DNA from: a bacterium | Lineage (GTDB): Bacteria > Bacteroidota > Ignavibacteria > Ignavibacteriales > Ignavibacteriaceae | DNA: 64,000 nucleotides | Assembly (NCBI GenBank): GCA_016716565.1 | Contig: JADJWC010000001.1 | Location: 1 to 64,000, forward strand | Direction of reading: 5' to 3' | Shown here: piece by piece, positions 18,437 to 26,200 of the stretch | Numbering within the stretch: position 1 is the first letter of the stretch | Layout: every line of letters begins with the position of its first letter | Made by a program: the position numbers and the translations under genes | Notes under the pieces: model-generated | Told to the model about the DNA's origin: nothing | The model's database searches: none | The model's input: only the letters and a program-made list of their open reading frames with translations

Positions 18437-19147
18437 ATGAAAACGATTGTTCACAAAGCAAACACGAGGGGACATTTTGACTACGGCTGGCTGAAAACAT
18501 ATCATACATTTAGCTTTAGCGATTACTTCGAGCGCGACCGTGTTAACTTCGGAATGCTTCGTGTTTTAAATGACGATGAAATCGAAGGTGGACAAGGATT
18601 CGGAACTCATCCGCATAATGATATGGAAATTGTTACCGTTCCTTTGGAAGGAGCTGTTGCTCATAAAGACAGTACCGGAGGTGAAGGAGTAATTTATCCA
18701 GATGAAGTTCAGATAATGTCGGCTGGAACGGGAATTCGTCATTCTGAATTTAATCACCTTCAGGATGGAACGACAAAGCTTTTACAGCTTTGGATTTTCC
18801 CTGACAAAAAAGGTCACACACCACGATATGATCAGAAGTTTTTCGATTCAGAAGAAAGAAAAAACAAGCTTCAATTTATTGTTACGCCAGAGAAGAAGGA
18901 TGATAACTTATGGTTAAACCAGGACGCCTATCTTGCATTGATCGATCTTGGAAAAGACAATTCTATTAATTACAAAATCCACACAAAAGGAAATGGTGTT
19001 TATATATTTCTTATTGATGGAAAAATTTCTATCGGTGACGAATCATTATCCAGGCGAGATGGAATTGGAATATGGGATACAGATGAGCTTTCGATTGCGG
19101 CCAACGAGAATTCAAAGATATTATTTATCGAAGTCCCAATGAATTAG
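18437..19147 (+). CDS. Pirin family protein (bicupin)
   Basis: 236 residues. Canonical pirin start: HFDYGWLKTYHTFSFSDYF, then GTHPHNDMEIVTVPLEGAVAHKDS with metal ligands His58, His60, and IRHSEFNH with His102 and Glu104. A second, degenerate cupin follows. Bacterial pirins of the YhhW/YhaK type are Fe-dependent and some show quercetinase activity; the physiological role here is open. It has its own leader region (107 nt from the upstream gene) and is followed by the YfiT-like gene. Confidence 0.93.
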   Translation: MKTIVHKANTRGHFDYGWLKTYHTFSFSDYFERDRVNFGMLRVLNDDEIEGGQGFGTHPHNDMEIVTVPLEGAVAHKDSTGGEGVIYPDEVQIMSAGTGIRHSEFNHLQDGTTKLLQLWIFPDKKGHTPRYDQKFFDSEERKNKLQFIVTPEKKDDNLWLNQDAYLALIDLGKDNSINYKIHTKGNGVYIFLIDGKISIGDESLSRRDGIGIWDTDELSIAANENSKILFIEVPMN

Positions 19148-19196
19148 AGTACTTCAGTTGACGATCAAATGATCGTTAAAATTACAAGGAGGCTAT

Positions 19197-19727
19197 ATGA
19201 ATCTTGAAAAATTGAAATACCCGATTGGAAGATACCAAGTTGAAGACAGTATCGATAAAACTTCAATCAAGAATTCCATTAAAGAAATTGAGATGCTTCC
19301 GCAGAAATTATCTGAAGCAGTTAAAGGATTAAGTCTGAGTCAGCTGCAAACTCCATATCGCCCTGAGGGCTGGACTATCCAACAGGTTGTTCATCATATT
19401 GCTGACAGTCATATGAATTCCTACATTCGCTTTAAACTTGCGCTGACTGAAGATAAACCGATGATCAAACCTTATGATGAAAAACTCTGGGCGGATCTTC
19501 CTGATTCAAAAGTAGTCAATATTGATGTTTCCCTGAACCTTATAAGTTCCTTGCATCAAAGATGGACGGAACTTTTAAAACAGCTTACTGAAAAAGAACT
19601 AAACAAAGAGTTCCTGCATCCGGAATCAGGTTTAAAAAAGCTGAATGAGACAGTATGCCACTACGCCTGGCACGGGAATCATCATCTCGCCCACATCACT
19701 TCATTAAAAGAGCGAATGAATTGGTAA
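19197..19727 (+). CDS. YfiT/BstA-like DinB-fold thiol transferase
   Basis: 176 residues with the four-helix DinB-fold metal site: VVHHIADSH near 64-72 (first His), and YAWHGNHHLAHITSLKER near 155-172 (two further His). The N-terminal LKYPIGRYQVE and RPEGWTIQQVVHHIADSHMN segments are characteristic of the YfiT/BstA group, which conjugates low-molecular-weight thiols to electrophiles in Bacillus. Whether this organism makes bacillithiol cannot be judged here. It ends 10 nt from the convergent beta-barrel gene. Confidence 0.88.
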   Translation: MNLEKLKYPIGRYQVEDSIDKTSIKNSIKEIEMLPQKLSEAVKGLSLSQLQTPYRPEGWTIQQVVHHIADSHMNSYIRFKLALTEDKPMIKPYDEKLWADLPDSKVVNIDVSLNLISSLHQRWTELLKQLTEKELNKEFLHPESGLKKLNETVCHYAWHGNHHLAHITSLKERMNW

Positions 19728-19737
19728 GTGAGTCAGA

Positions 19738-20472
19738 TTAAATTCCAATCATAGCTGTTAGCGTAAACTGCCATGCATTTATTGCACGAGTGTTTTCAAT
19801 AATAAATATGTCTTCATCCGTTCCGAATAACGGATCTTTTTCATCATTCAGAGAAGTGTACGAATCAAGTCTTCTCGGATTAGTTGATGTTCCTGTGTAT
19901 TGCTGACCGAACACATTATAAAGATTATAATGAACTCCAACATCAATAGTAACTACCGGTATAAAATCCAGCAGAGCTCCGCCGCCAACACCGACTCCAA
20001 ATCTTGTCTCGCTTCCTAAATCGTATTCTCCGCTTGGTACTTGTGCTACTCCCTGAAACTTAACAGTTCCGCTGAACGTATTAACCGAAATAAATCCATC
20101 GAGATAAAAACCAACCGGAGAAAGCGGCGGTGAAAGATTGAACTCCGGACCAGCTTTAATTGAAAAAATACTATGACTATTCTCAATTTCTCCTTGACCC
20201 GGTCCACTTTCACCATCTCCGTTGATGTCAGAATATTCTATTATTCCGAATAGATTAAATCCTAACAAACCAACTCTTGCTTTTGCGTGATAATTAAATC
20301 CGCTGCTTATTCCGTATTTGGTTCCATTATAAAAATCAATTGTTGATCCTCCATAATCTCCCGTAGGGGAAATGTATCCGAGTCCACCTCCGACTTGAAG
20401 TGATATTTGCGAATACAGATCGGTTGACAGATAAAATGATAAAACAACTAATATCAAAAATAATTTTTTCAT
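19738..20472 (-). CDS. Secreted outer-membrane beta-barrel-like protein
   Basis: 244 residues with a clear signal peptide (LFLILVVLSFYLSTDLYSQ). The mature part alternates hydrophobic and polar residues and is glycine- and aromatic-rich (SLQVGGGLGYISPTGDYGG, RFGVGVGGGALLDF), and ends in an amphipathic strand WQFTLTAMIGI. That matches an 8-10 strand outer-membrane barrel. No specific family recognised. Its start faces the CpcT-like gene across about 220 nt. Confidence 0.7.
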   Translation of the reverse strand: MKKLFLILVVLSFYLSTDLYSQISLQVGGGLGYISPTGDYGGSTIDFYNGTKYGISSGFNYHAKARVGLLGFNLFGIIEYSDINGDGESGPGQGEIENSHSIFSIKAGPEFNLSPPLSPVGFYLDGFISVNTFSGTVKFQGVAQVPSGEYDLGSETRFGVGVGGGALLDFIPVVTIDVGVHYNLYNVFGQQYTGTSTNPRRLDSYTSLNDEKDPLFGTDEDIFIIENTRAINAWQFTLTAMIGI

Positions 20473-20690
20473 TTCTCTCTCCTTTGATAATTACTATTGA
20501 GTTTTGATACTTACATTTAAACTGCTGTTGCAAATACTTTGCCAGCAAGTAATATGTTTTTTACTAATCTATATATAAAATAACTAATTGAGTAGGTAAA
20601 AGTCACATTTAAAATTTTCTGTACAAAAGAATTTTAAAATCAATATTTTAACTTAAGTGTATCGATAACATTTTTCACGGGACTAAATTT

Positions 20691-21317
20691 ATGCGGTCAA
20701 TATTAACATTTCTTTTTACTCTTATATTATCAATCAATATATATTCTCAAAGAGATGTTGAGACGTTGGTTGATTATATGGTCGGTTCGTTCTCAAGCAA
20801 AGAGCAGGCAGAAAAGGACAGCAGCTATTTTAATATTGAAATTGAAATGGTTCAGATCTGGGAAGACAGAACAGACGGTCCATGGATTTATATTGAGCAG
20901 GCAGCATCAGAAACAAAAGACCAACCTTACCGGCAGAGAGTTTATCAAATCAAACAAAGAAGCGATGGAAAAATTGAAAGCATAGTTTACTCTATCCCAA
21001 ATCCGTTGAGGTTTGCCGGAGATTATAAAAAAGAATTTCCTTTACTTCGATTGACTCCTGACTCGCTTTTAATAAAAGCAGGCTGCGATGTTGTTCTCCA
21101 CAGAACCGACGATGGATACTTTGAAGGAGGATCAATTGATAAAAACTGCAAAAGCGATCTGCGCGGTGCAAGTTATGCCACTTCTGAGGTTATGATTGAT
21201 AAGGATAAAATGTTAACGTGGGATCGTGGCTTTGATGAAAATGGAAACCAGGTTTGGGGAGCGACTAAAGGAGGATATGTCTTTATAAAAAAAATAAACA
21301 GATTCCAAAAGAGGTAA
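20691..21317 (+). CDS. CpcT/CpeT-like (DUF1001) lyase-fold protein, secreted
   Basis: 208 residues with a signal peptide (FLFTLILSINIYS). The family motifs of CpcT/CpeT are visible: LVDYMVGSFSSKEQAEKDSS, WIYIEQAASETKDQPYRQRV, a GCDVVLHR segment (residues about 125-132) and FEGGSIDKNCKSDLRGASYA then WGATKGGYVF. In cyanobacteria CpcT attaches bilins to phycobiliproteins. Bacteroidetes carry exported homologues of unknown function, and no phycobiliprotein is visible here, so a bilin role should not be assumed. The next gene starts 4 nt later. Confidence 0.75.
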   Translation: MRSILTFLFTLILSINIYSQRDVETLVDYMVGSFSSKEQAEKDSSYFNIEIEMVQIWEDRTDGPWIYIEQAASETKDQPYRQRVYQIKQRSDGKIESIVYSIPNPLRFAGDYKKEFPLLRLTPDSLLIKAGCDVVLHRTDDGYFEGGSIDKNCKSDLRGASYATSEVMIDKDKMLTWDRGFDENGNQVWGATKGGYVFIKKINRFQKR

Positions 21318-21321
21318 CACT

Positions 21322-22041
21322 TTGAAAATCATTCATCTCATCGGGATTATTTCCCTACTACTACTTATTCTTCCATTTAATACTTATTCAAAGATTTCTT
21401 CAGAAGAACAAAAAGGGATCAGAACAATTTATCTTATTCGTCATGGAGATTATAATCAAACAGATGAATCAGATGAATTCACCGGGAACGAATTGACACC
21501 TCTTGGTATCGCACAAGCAAGATTACTTTCCGCAAGATTGAAAGCAATGTCAATTGAGTTTACCTCCCTGACCAGCAGCACAATGACACGTGCAAGACAA
21601 ACGGCTATCATAGTAAACGAAGAATTTCCAGAATTGACGTTAGCACAAGATGAATTAATTAGTGAGTGCACGCCGCCAACCTGGAGAAAAGACGTAATGT
21701 CTGAAACCGATTCTGTAGAGTTGGTCCAATGCAAGAATAATATCGAAAAAGCTTTTGCTAAATACTTTATTTCTTCACCTGATGAAAATGATAGAAATGA
21801 TATAATTGTTTGTCACGGAAATGTTATCAGATATTTTGTTACAAAAGTTTTAAATGTTGACACAATGTCCTGGCTTCAAATGAGCATTACAAATTGCAGT
21901 CTGACCATCATACGTGTTCTGCCGGATGGAAAAATGAAATTAGATGCATTCAGCGATTATGGACACATCCCTGAAAATATGAGAACATTCACGGGTGGTG
22001 AGAATGAAGCAAAAGAATTATTCGTACCTGCATTGAAATAA
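21322..22041 (+). CDS. Histidine phosphatase (phosphoglycerate-mutase-like), exported
   Basis: 239 residues starting at a TTG (21322) preceded by GAGG with 7-nt spacing, 4 nt after the CpcT-like stop, so translationally coupled. A signal peptide (IIHLIGIISLLLLILPF) is followed by the catalytic RHG at 40-42 (IYLIRHGDY), TSSTMTRARQTA with the second conserved Arg, and IVCHGNVIRYFV with the second His. Branch-1 histidine phosphatases hydrolyse phosphoesters; an exported one resembles the PGAM5/SixA-like sets. Substrate unknown. Confidence 0.85.
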   Translation: MKIIHLIGIISLLLLILPFNTYSKISSEEQKGIRTIYLIRHGDYNQTDESDEFTGNELTPLGIAQARLLSARLKAMSIEFTSLTSSTMTRARQTAIIVNEEFPELTLAQDELISECTPPTWRKDVMSETDSVELVQCKNNIEKAFAKYFISSPDENDRNDIIVCHGNVIRYFVTKVLNVDTMSWLQMSITNCSLTIIRVLPDGKMKLDAFSDYGHIPENMRTFTGGENEAKELFVPALK

Positions 22042-22082
22042 GTTAGTCCGATTAAACAATAGTTTTTTACAAAAGGAATATT

Positions 22083-22397
22083 ATGATCAAACACATTGTG
22101 TTCTGGCGATTGAATGAAAGCGCTTACGGAAACAATAAACAAACTAATGCACAGATATTGAAAGAAAAATTACTTGCAATGAAAGACAAAGTTGATGGTT
22201 TGTTTAGGATCGAAGTTGGTTTCGATTTCAGCAATGAAAAAGATTCTTGTGACGTTGTTCTCTACTCTGAATTTGAAAACAAAGAAGCGCTGCATCAATA
22301 TCAAATTCATCCCGATCATGAAGCAATAAAAAAATGGTTGAGTGAAGTCCGGTACGAGCGAAGAGTTGTTGATTATGAATTGGGGCAAGGTACGTAA
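22083..22397 (+). CDS. Dabb-domain (stress-responsive alpha/beta barrel) protein
   Basis: 104 residues, the usual size. IKHIVFWRLNE at the N-terminus, the central SCDVVLYSEFENKEALHQYQ and IHPDHEAIKKWLSEV are typical of Dabb proteins, dimeric ferredoxin-like barrels induced by salt and other stresses in some organisms. Its stop overlaps the next start by one base (TAATG at 22395-22399), so it is coupled to the NAD(P)-binding protein. Confidence 0.87.
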   Translation: MIKHIVFWRLNESAYGNNKQTNAQILKEKLLAMKDKVDGLFRIEVGFDFSNEKDSCDVVLYSEFENKEALHQYQIHPDHEAIKKWLSEVRYERRVVDYELGQGT

Positions 22398-23056
22398 TGA
22401 AAACAGCAATTGTAATTGGTGCAACTGGACTTATTGGTAAATCTCTCGTAAACATACTTTTAGCTGATAACAGATACCAAATCATAAAAATATTTGCCCG
22501 AAGGTCAACTGGAATAAACCAGCCCAAACTAATAGAACATCTTATTGATTTTGATGAGATCGAGAAATGGAAAAACTTGATTGTTGGTGATGAATTATTC
22601 TCCGCATTAGGGACTACAATCCGAAAAGCTAAAAGTACTACTCTCCAGTATAAAGTTGATGTTACTTATCAATATGAATTTGCAAAAGCTGCCTCTGAAA
22701 ATGGAGTGAAGAGTTACTTTCTTGTTTCTTCCTCCGGTGCAAATGTAAATTCAAAACTTTTTTATATTAGAATCAAAGGAGAGTTAGAGGAAAAAGCTAA
22801 GCTTCTTAAATTTCATAAAATCAGAATCTTCAGACCTTCTCTTTTGCTGGGTGAACGAGACGAAAAAAGATTCGGAGAAAAGGCTGCTGAAAATATTCTG
22901 AAGATTGTGGTCCCAATTTTTCCTTTCCTGAAAAACCAGAGACCTATCGAAGGAGAAAAAGTTGCAAATGCAATGATAGTTTCAGCAACTCAGGATGATA
23001 ACGATCAAATAATAATTTATGAGCTTGATGAGATATTTAATCTTGCAGAGAATTAG
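22397..23056 (+). CDS. NAD(P)H-binding atypical SDR protein (HTATIP2/TIP30-like)
   Basis: 219 residues. The dinucleotide loop GATGLIGKSLVNILL is at the N-terminus (8-22). It continues with FSALGTTIRKAKS and FLVSSSGANVNSKLFYIRIKGELEEK (active-site-like Ser and Tyr-x3-Lys region), and ends FRPSLLLGERDEKRFGE. This is the HTATIP2/YwnB-like group of atypical short-chain dehydrogenases, presumed oxidoreductases or redox sensors. Coupled to the Dabb gene by a 1-nt overlap. Confidence 0.87.
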   Translation: MKTAIVIGATGLIGKSLVNILLADNRYQIIKIFARRSTGINQPKLIEHLIDFDEIEKWKNLIVGDELFSALGTTIRKAKSTTLQYKVDVTYQYEFAKAASENGVKSYFLVSSSGANVNSKLFYIRIKGELEEKAKLLKFHKIRIFRPSLLLGERDEKRFGEKAAENILKIVVPIFPFLKNQRPIEGEKVANAMIVSATQDDNDQIIIYELDEIFNLAEN

Positions 23057-23127
23057 CAATACAAAAAGGTTGTCATTCAGTGCGTTGCCAAAAACATCCC
23101 TTGGTAGAAGTTTAATGAAGTTGTCTT

Positions 23128-23169
23128 AAAAGGTTCTCTCGATACATTTCATTACTCGAGAACCTTTTT
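23128..23169 (+). terminator. Hairpin with T-run downstream of the Dabb-SDR pair
   Basis: AAAAGGTTCTC (23128-23138) pairs with GAGAACCTTTT (23158-23168), with a T-run after it. Placed 70 nt after the SDR stop, it is a good rho-independent terminator candidate. The loop is long (19 nt). A second perfect hairpin, TTTCTGAC-AAA-GTCAGAAA, lies just beyond at about 23191-23209. Confidence 0.6.
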
Positions 23170-23231
23170 GTCTTGTTGGTTTTCGAGTTTTTTTCTGACA
23201 AAGTCAGAAAAATTATCGAGAAAACATTTCA

Positions 23232-23720
23232 TTAATTATTACTCAGAATGAAAATCTGAGTGAAGTAGATCGTACTTCCATCATAAGTAACGCCAACGCC
23301 AGTTAGATTTGAGTTGCTTTCAATATTGCTTTTATGTCCGGGACTATTTAACCAAGCTGTAACCACAGCTTCTGCACTGTAATTATATGCAACATTCTCC
23401 CCTGCCCAGCTCCACGAAATTGTTTCACCGATTTTATTAATTCTATCATTAAAACCATCATGACTCAAAGTATGTGTGCTTGCCATATCCTGACTGTGTT
23501 GTCTGCATTCGTTGGCAATAGTTTCATTCCACTCGAGTGCTGGTAATCCCATTCCGGTTCGATGTTCATTAACAAGACGATGAACTTCTGCTTCTACACT
23601 GTCTGATGGAGATCCGTTGTTATTGTTCTTATTATTTGTTACCGGATCATCTTCGCAGGAGAAAGCGAAAAACATAGTGGTAAATAATAGTAATGTGATT
23701 TTTAATAATTTGTTGTTCAT
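23232..23720 (-). CDS. CAP-domain (SCP/PR-1, YkwD-like) lipoprotein
   Basis: 162 residues with a lipoprotein signal (FFAFSC). After a short Asn-rich linker, the CAP domain shows NEHRTGMGLPALEWNE, HSQDMASTHTLSHDGF, AGENVAYNYSAEAVVTAW, SPGHKSNIESN and a final YFTQIF: the four conserved CAP residues (His, Glu, Glu, His) are in place. Bacterial CAP proteins are exported and in several cases bind lipids or glycans. Single gene, divergent from the SDR, upstream of the T9SS island. Confidence 0.9.
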   Translation of the reverse strand: MNNKLLKITLLLFTTMFFAFSCEDDPVTNNKNNNNGSPSDSVEAEVHRLVNEHRTGMGLPALEWNETIANECRQHSQDMASTHTLSHDGFNDRINKIGETISWSWAGENVAYNYSAEAVVTAWLNSPGHKSNIESNSNLTGVGVTYDGSTIYFTQIFILSNN

Positions 23721-23822
23721 CTTTCATTTGAAGCAAATTTTATGCTATTAATTTAAACTGGGAATCGCTAAAATTTTAATGGTTGAACACTTTGCACAGG
23801 TAATTAGCAGAAATTACAATAG

Positions 23823-23849
23823 AAAGCCGGAGTGTTAAGCTCCGGCTTT
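23823..23849 (-). terminator. Terminator-like hairpin after a decayed T9SS gene end
   Basis: AAAGCCGGAG and CTCCGGCTTT form a 10-bp stem with a 7-nt loop. It lies about 15 nt downstream (minus-strand sense) of the stop of the 172-bp T9SS gene-end fragment, showing that the fragment kept a real gene terminus with its own terminator. It can also act on the plus strand. Confidence 0.6.
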
Positions 23850-23864
23850 ATGTTTTAAATAAAT

Positions 23865-24036
23865 TTACTTAAGCAGAATTAATTTCTTAGTTTCCATAAA
23901 GTTGCCTGAGGTTAATGTGTAAAAGTAAATTCCGCTTGGTAAGTTGGAAGCATTAAACTCTACTGAATACTTACCTGCTTCTTGAATTTCATTTACTAAA
24001 GAAGCTACTCCCGTTCCAAGCATATCATAAACTTTT
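23865..24036 (-). pseudogene. Orphan 3' end of a T9SS-sorted protein gene
   Basis: The minus strand encodes only the last 56 or so residues of a sorting domain, from KVYDMLGTGVASLV to FMETKKLILLK and stop; upstream of that the frame has no start or further homology. The 172 bases are identical, except one, to the end of the intact gene at 26201-26372 (c at 24010 versus t at 26346). It sits 28 nt below the next FG-GAP gene. It is a recent copy or the residue of a deletion between two homologous genes. Confidence 0.85.
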
Positions 24037-24070
24037 TCATTTTATTAATCCTTTATTTTTCTTTATAAAA

Positions 24071-25837
24071 TTATTTAAGCAATACTGCTTTAACAGAATG
24101 AGTGTATTTACCTGCTGTTAACCTTATTAAATACACCCCTGAAGGAAGTAATTCATTATTACTATCCTTAGCTTCCCAGTCAATCGTGTGGCTGCCGGGA
24201 GATAATTCTTTTTCTAACAGCGTTTTTATTTCTTTCCCTAATACGTTAAATACTTTAATTGAAACAAATGAATATTCCGGAATGTTAAATCTAATGTTAG
24301 TTGCAGGATTAAAAGGATTAGGATAATTTGGATATAGATTAAAATTTCCAGGCAAAGGATCCAGCTCATTTACATCAACAGAAAAATCAGCTTTATAAAT
24401 AAAAGTAAATAATCTCATTCCCACATTTGTAATGATATCATCAAGATGGATTATTATATCTTCCTTTTCATCACCGGTAATATCATACATAGTCGCTCCG
24501 TAAAAAACAGAGTTTCTCCCGCTGAAAGCAAGATCATTACGCTTTATATAAAAAACTTCATAAGTATGATGATTCTGTCTGCCGCTGAACTTTATTATTA
24601 ACACGTGCTGTTCGATGCACATCATTACTTCTTCTTTACCGTCCTTATCAACATCCAAAACCTGCATATTTTTTGCGTAAAAGTTAAACGCACCTATTAT
24701 ATCAATCTTTCCAACTGCCACATAATTATTACCACTTGCTTCAAATATTGTTATTCTTGTTATCGCTTCTCCTTCCCAGAAATGATATCCGCCAATCCAA
24801 ACTTCCGCTTTACCGTTGCCGTCAAGATCGTTTGTTACAGCATAAAGGTAAGCGTTATTTGTTTCAACAGAACCTTGCCAGATAAAGTTATAACAATTAT
24901 CACCGCAGTTTTCTATTGCAATAACCTTACCGTTTACACTTCCCGCAAAAAATTCTGTCTTTCCATTCTGATTTATATCCCCAATTGCAAAACCTGAGAA
25001 ATAAAGATCATATTGTGAGGGATCATAATAAGAAACCGAATCAAAATTATTAGTTGAAGGGTTATATTCATAAATGAACACACTATTAGGACAGCAATGT
25101 CTTATAAAAATTTGATCGGTAAATTCATCACTATCCCAATCGCCAAACGTATTGTTATTAAGCTGGGTCTGTCCTGGGACCGGGTAAGGATAAAAGATAA
25201 AAGATAAATCAGTTGCTAGTGATGTATCAGTTGGTTTTTTGAAGAACAAGTAGCTAGACCCAGGGTAATTGGTGTCGGGAGGAAACCTGTGAAGGTACAG
25301 CTCATCCCGTCCATCCTTATCAATATCAAAAATAACTGTTCTCGCTGAACTTGTGCTGTCATATCTATAAACAGAGTCAAAACTTCCTTGTGTATTCTTT
25401 TCCATTACTACTAAATCACTAAAACCAGAAGTATAGTCTTTCATCTGCCCGTAAATTTCTGGCAGTCCATTGTTGTTCATATCAGCTACTAAAGGTGGTT
25501 TGGTATTATCAGTTCCTACTTTTACTTCCTGCAAAAAGTTGTATTTCTGGTAATAAAGAGATGTATCAATAGTTGTAAGGTCTATTATTGTGCTGTCGTA
25601 AGTTGGGGAGTAAACTGGTTGTTGGATACTTGATGCTAGATACTGGTAATCAGAAATGTTTTTGTAAAGTAATTTACCGTTTGGGTATTCTAATTTTAAT
25701 ATCTCTTTTTCAACTTCGGTTATTTTTATGTCACCACGCTTTTTTAATTGTTGTAGTTTTTCTTCACGACTTTGCTGTGCGCGTGAAGTGCTCACTACTA
25801 TAATCAACAATAAACAAACTAATAATTCAACTTTCAT
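24071..25837 (-). CDS. FG-GAP/VCBS repeat protein with T9SS C-terminal sorting domain
   Basis: 588 residues with a signal peptide (LLVCLLLIIVVSTSRAQ). At least seven calcium-type FG-GAP motifs recur: DMNNNGLPEI, DIDKDGRDEL, DWDSDEFTDQ, DINQNGKTEF, DLDGNGKAEV, DVDKDGKEEV, DITGDEKEDI, giving a predicted beta-propeller. The last 80 residues (YPNYPNPFNPATNIRFNIPE to the KAVLLK end) are a type A T9SS sorting domain, so the protein should be exported across the outer membrane and retained on the surface. A paralogue of the gene at 27943 at low identity. Its upstream region holds the 228-bp element shared with that gene. Confidence 0.87.
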   Translation of the reverse strand: MKVELLVCLLLIIVVSTSRAQQSREEKLQQLKKRGDIKITEVEKEILKLEYPNGKLLYKNISDYQYLASSIQQPVYSPTYDSTIIDLTTIDTSLYYQKYNFLQEVKVGTDNTKPPLVADMNNNGLPEIYGQMKDYTSGFSDLVVMEKNTQGSFDSVYRYDSTSSARTVIFDIDKDGRDELYLHRFPPDTNYPGSSYLFFKKPTDTSLATDLSFIFYPYPVPGQTQLNNNTFGDWDSDEFTDQIFIRHCCPNSVFIYEYNPSTNNFDSVSYYDPSQYDLYFSGFAIGDINQNGKTEFFAGSVNGKVIAIENCGDNCYNFIWQGSVETNNAYLYAVTNDLDGNGKAEVWIGGYHFWEGEAITRITIFEASGNNYVAVGKIDIIGAFNFYAKNMQVLDVDKDGKEEVMMCIEQHVLIIKFSGRQNHHTYEVFYIKRNDLAFSGRNSVFYGATMYDITGDEKEDIIIHLDDIITNVGMRLFTFIYKADFSVDVNELDPLPGNFNLYPNYPNPFNPATNIRFNIPEYSFVSIKVFNVLGKEIKTLLEKELSPGSHTIDWEAKDSNNELLPSGVYLIRLTAGKYTHSVKAVLLK

Positions 25838-25903
25838 CTTTTTACCCGATATTTTATAGGGAAAGAAATTATACTGTTAGATTTTAATAATCTTTTTCTT
25901 GTA

Positions 25904-26131
25904 AAGCTATGTAAAACCGGTTGGATATTTATCCTTTGAGAGTGGTTCCCGTATGAAAATTCGCAAACTTTCATACCGGAATAAAAGAAATAATTTATTT
26001 AAAAACACCATACTTCCTACCTCACTAAATAATAAGTAAGAAGAATTGTGCCGTGAAAAATTATTTAGGAAATAGAAACCAAATAGGTTGCTTGTTAAAT
26101 GTAAAACAATAACTGACGCAGCGAATGGCGT
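25904..26131 (-). repeat. 228-bp element, copy 1, upstream of FG-GAP gene
   Basis: Reads about 85-90 percent identical by eye to 29704-29932. Both copies lie on the same side of an FG-GAP gene, 66 nt (this copy) and 57 nt from the start codon. Conserved landmarks include TATGTAAAACCGGTTGGATA, a near-palindrome GTATGAAAA..AACTTTCATAC (about 25969-25994), AGAATTGTGCCGTGAAAAAT, AACCAAATAGGTTGCTTG and GACGCAGCGAATGGCGT. Possible roles: shared promoter and leader RNA, or a small mobile repeat. No coding frame. Confidence 0.75.
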
Positions 26132-26157
26132 GTAACGTTAAAGTTCTTCAGCGAAAT

Positions 26158-26191
26158 AAAAAAGGCGAACCGAATCAGTTCGCCTTTTTTT
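26158..26191 (-). terminator. Strong bidirectional terminator
   Basis: AAAAAAGGCGAAC and GTTCGCCTTTTTT form a 13-bp stem with a 7-nt loop, flanked by A- and T-runs on both sides. It lies 10 nt after the stop of the T9SS protein at 26201 (minus strand). Separates that gene from the leader of the next FG-GAP gene. Confidence 0.85.
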
Positions 26192-26200
26192 AAGAAGTTG

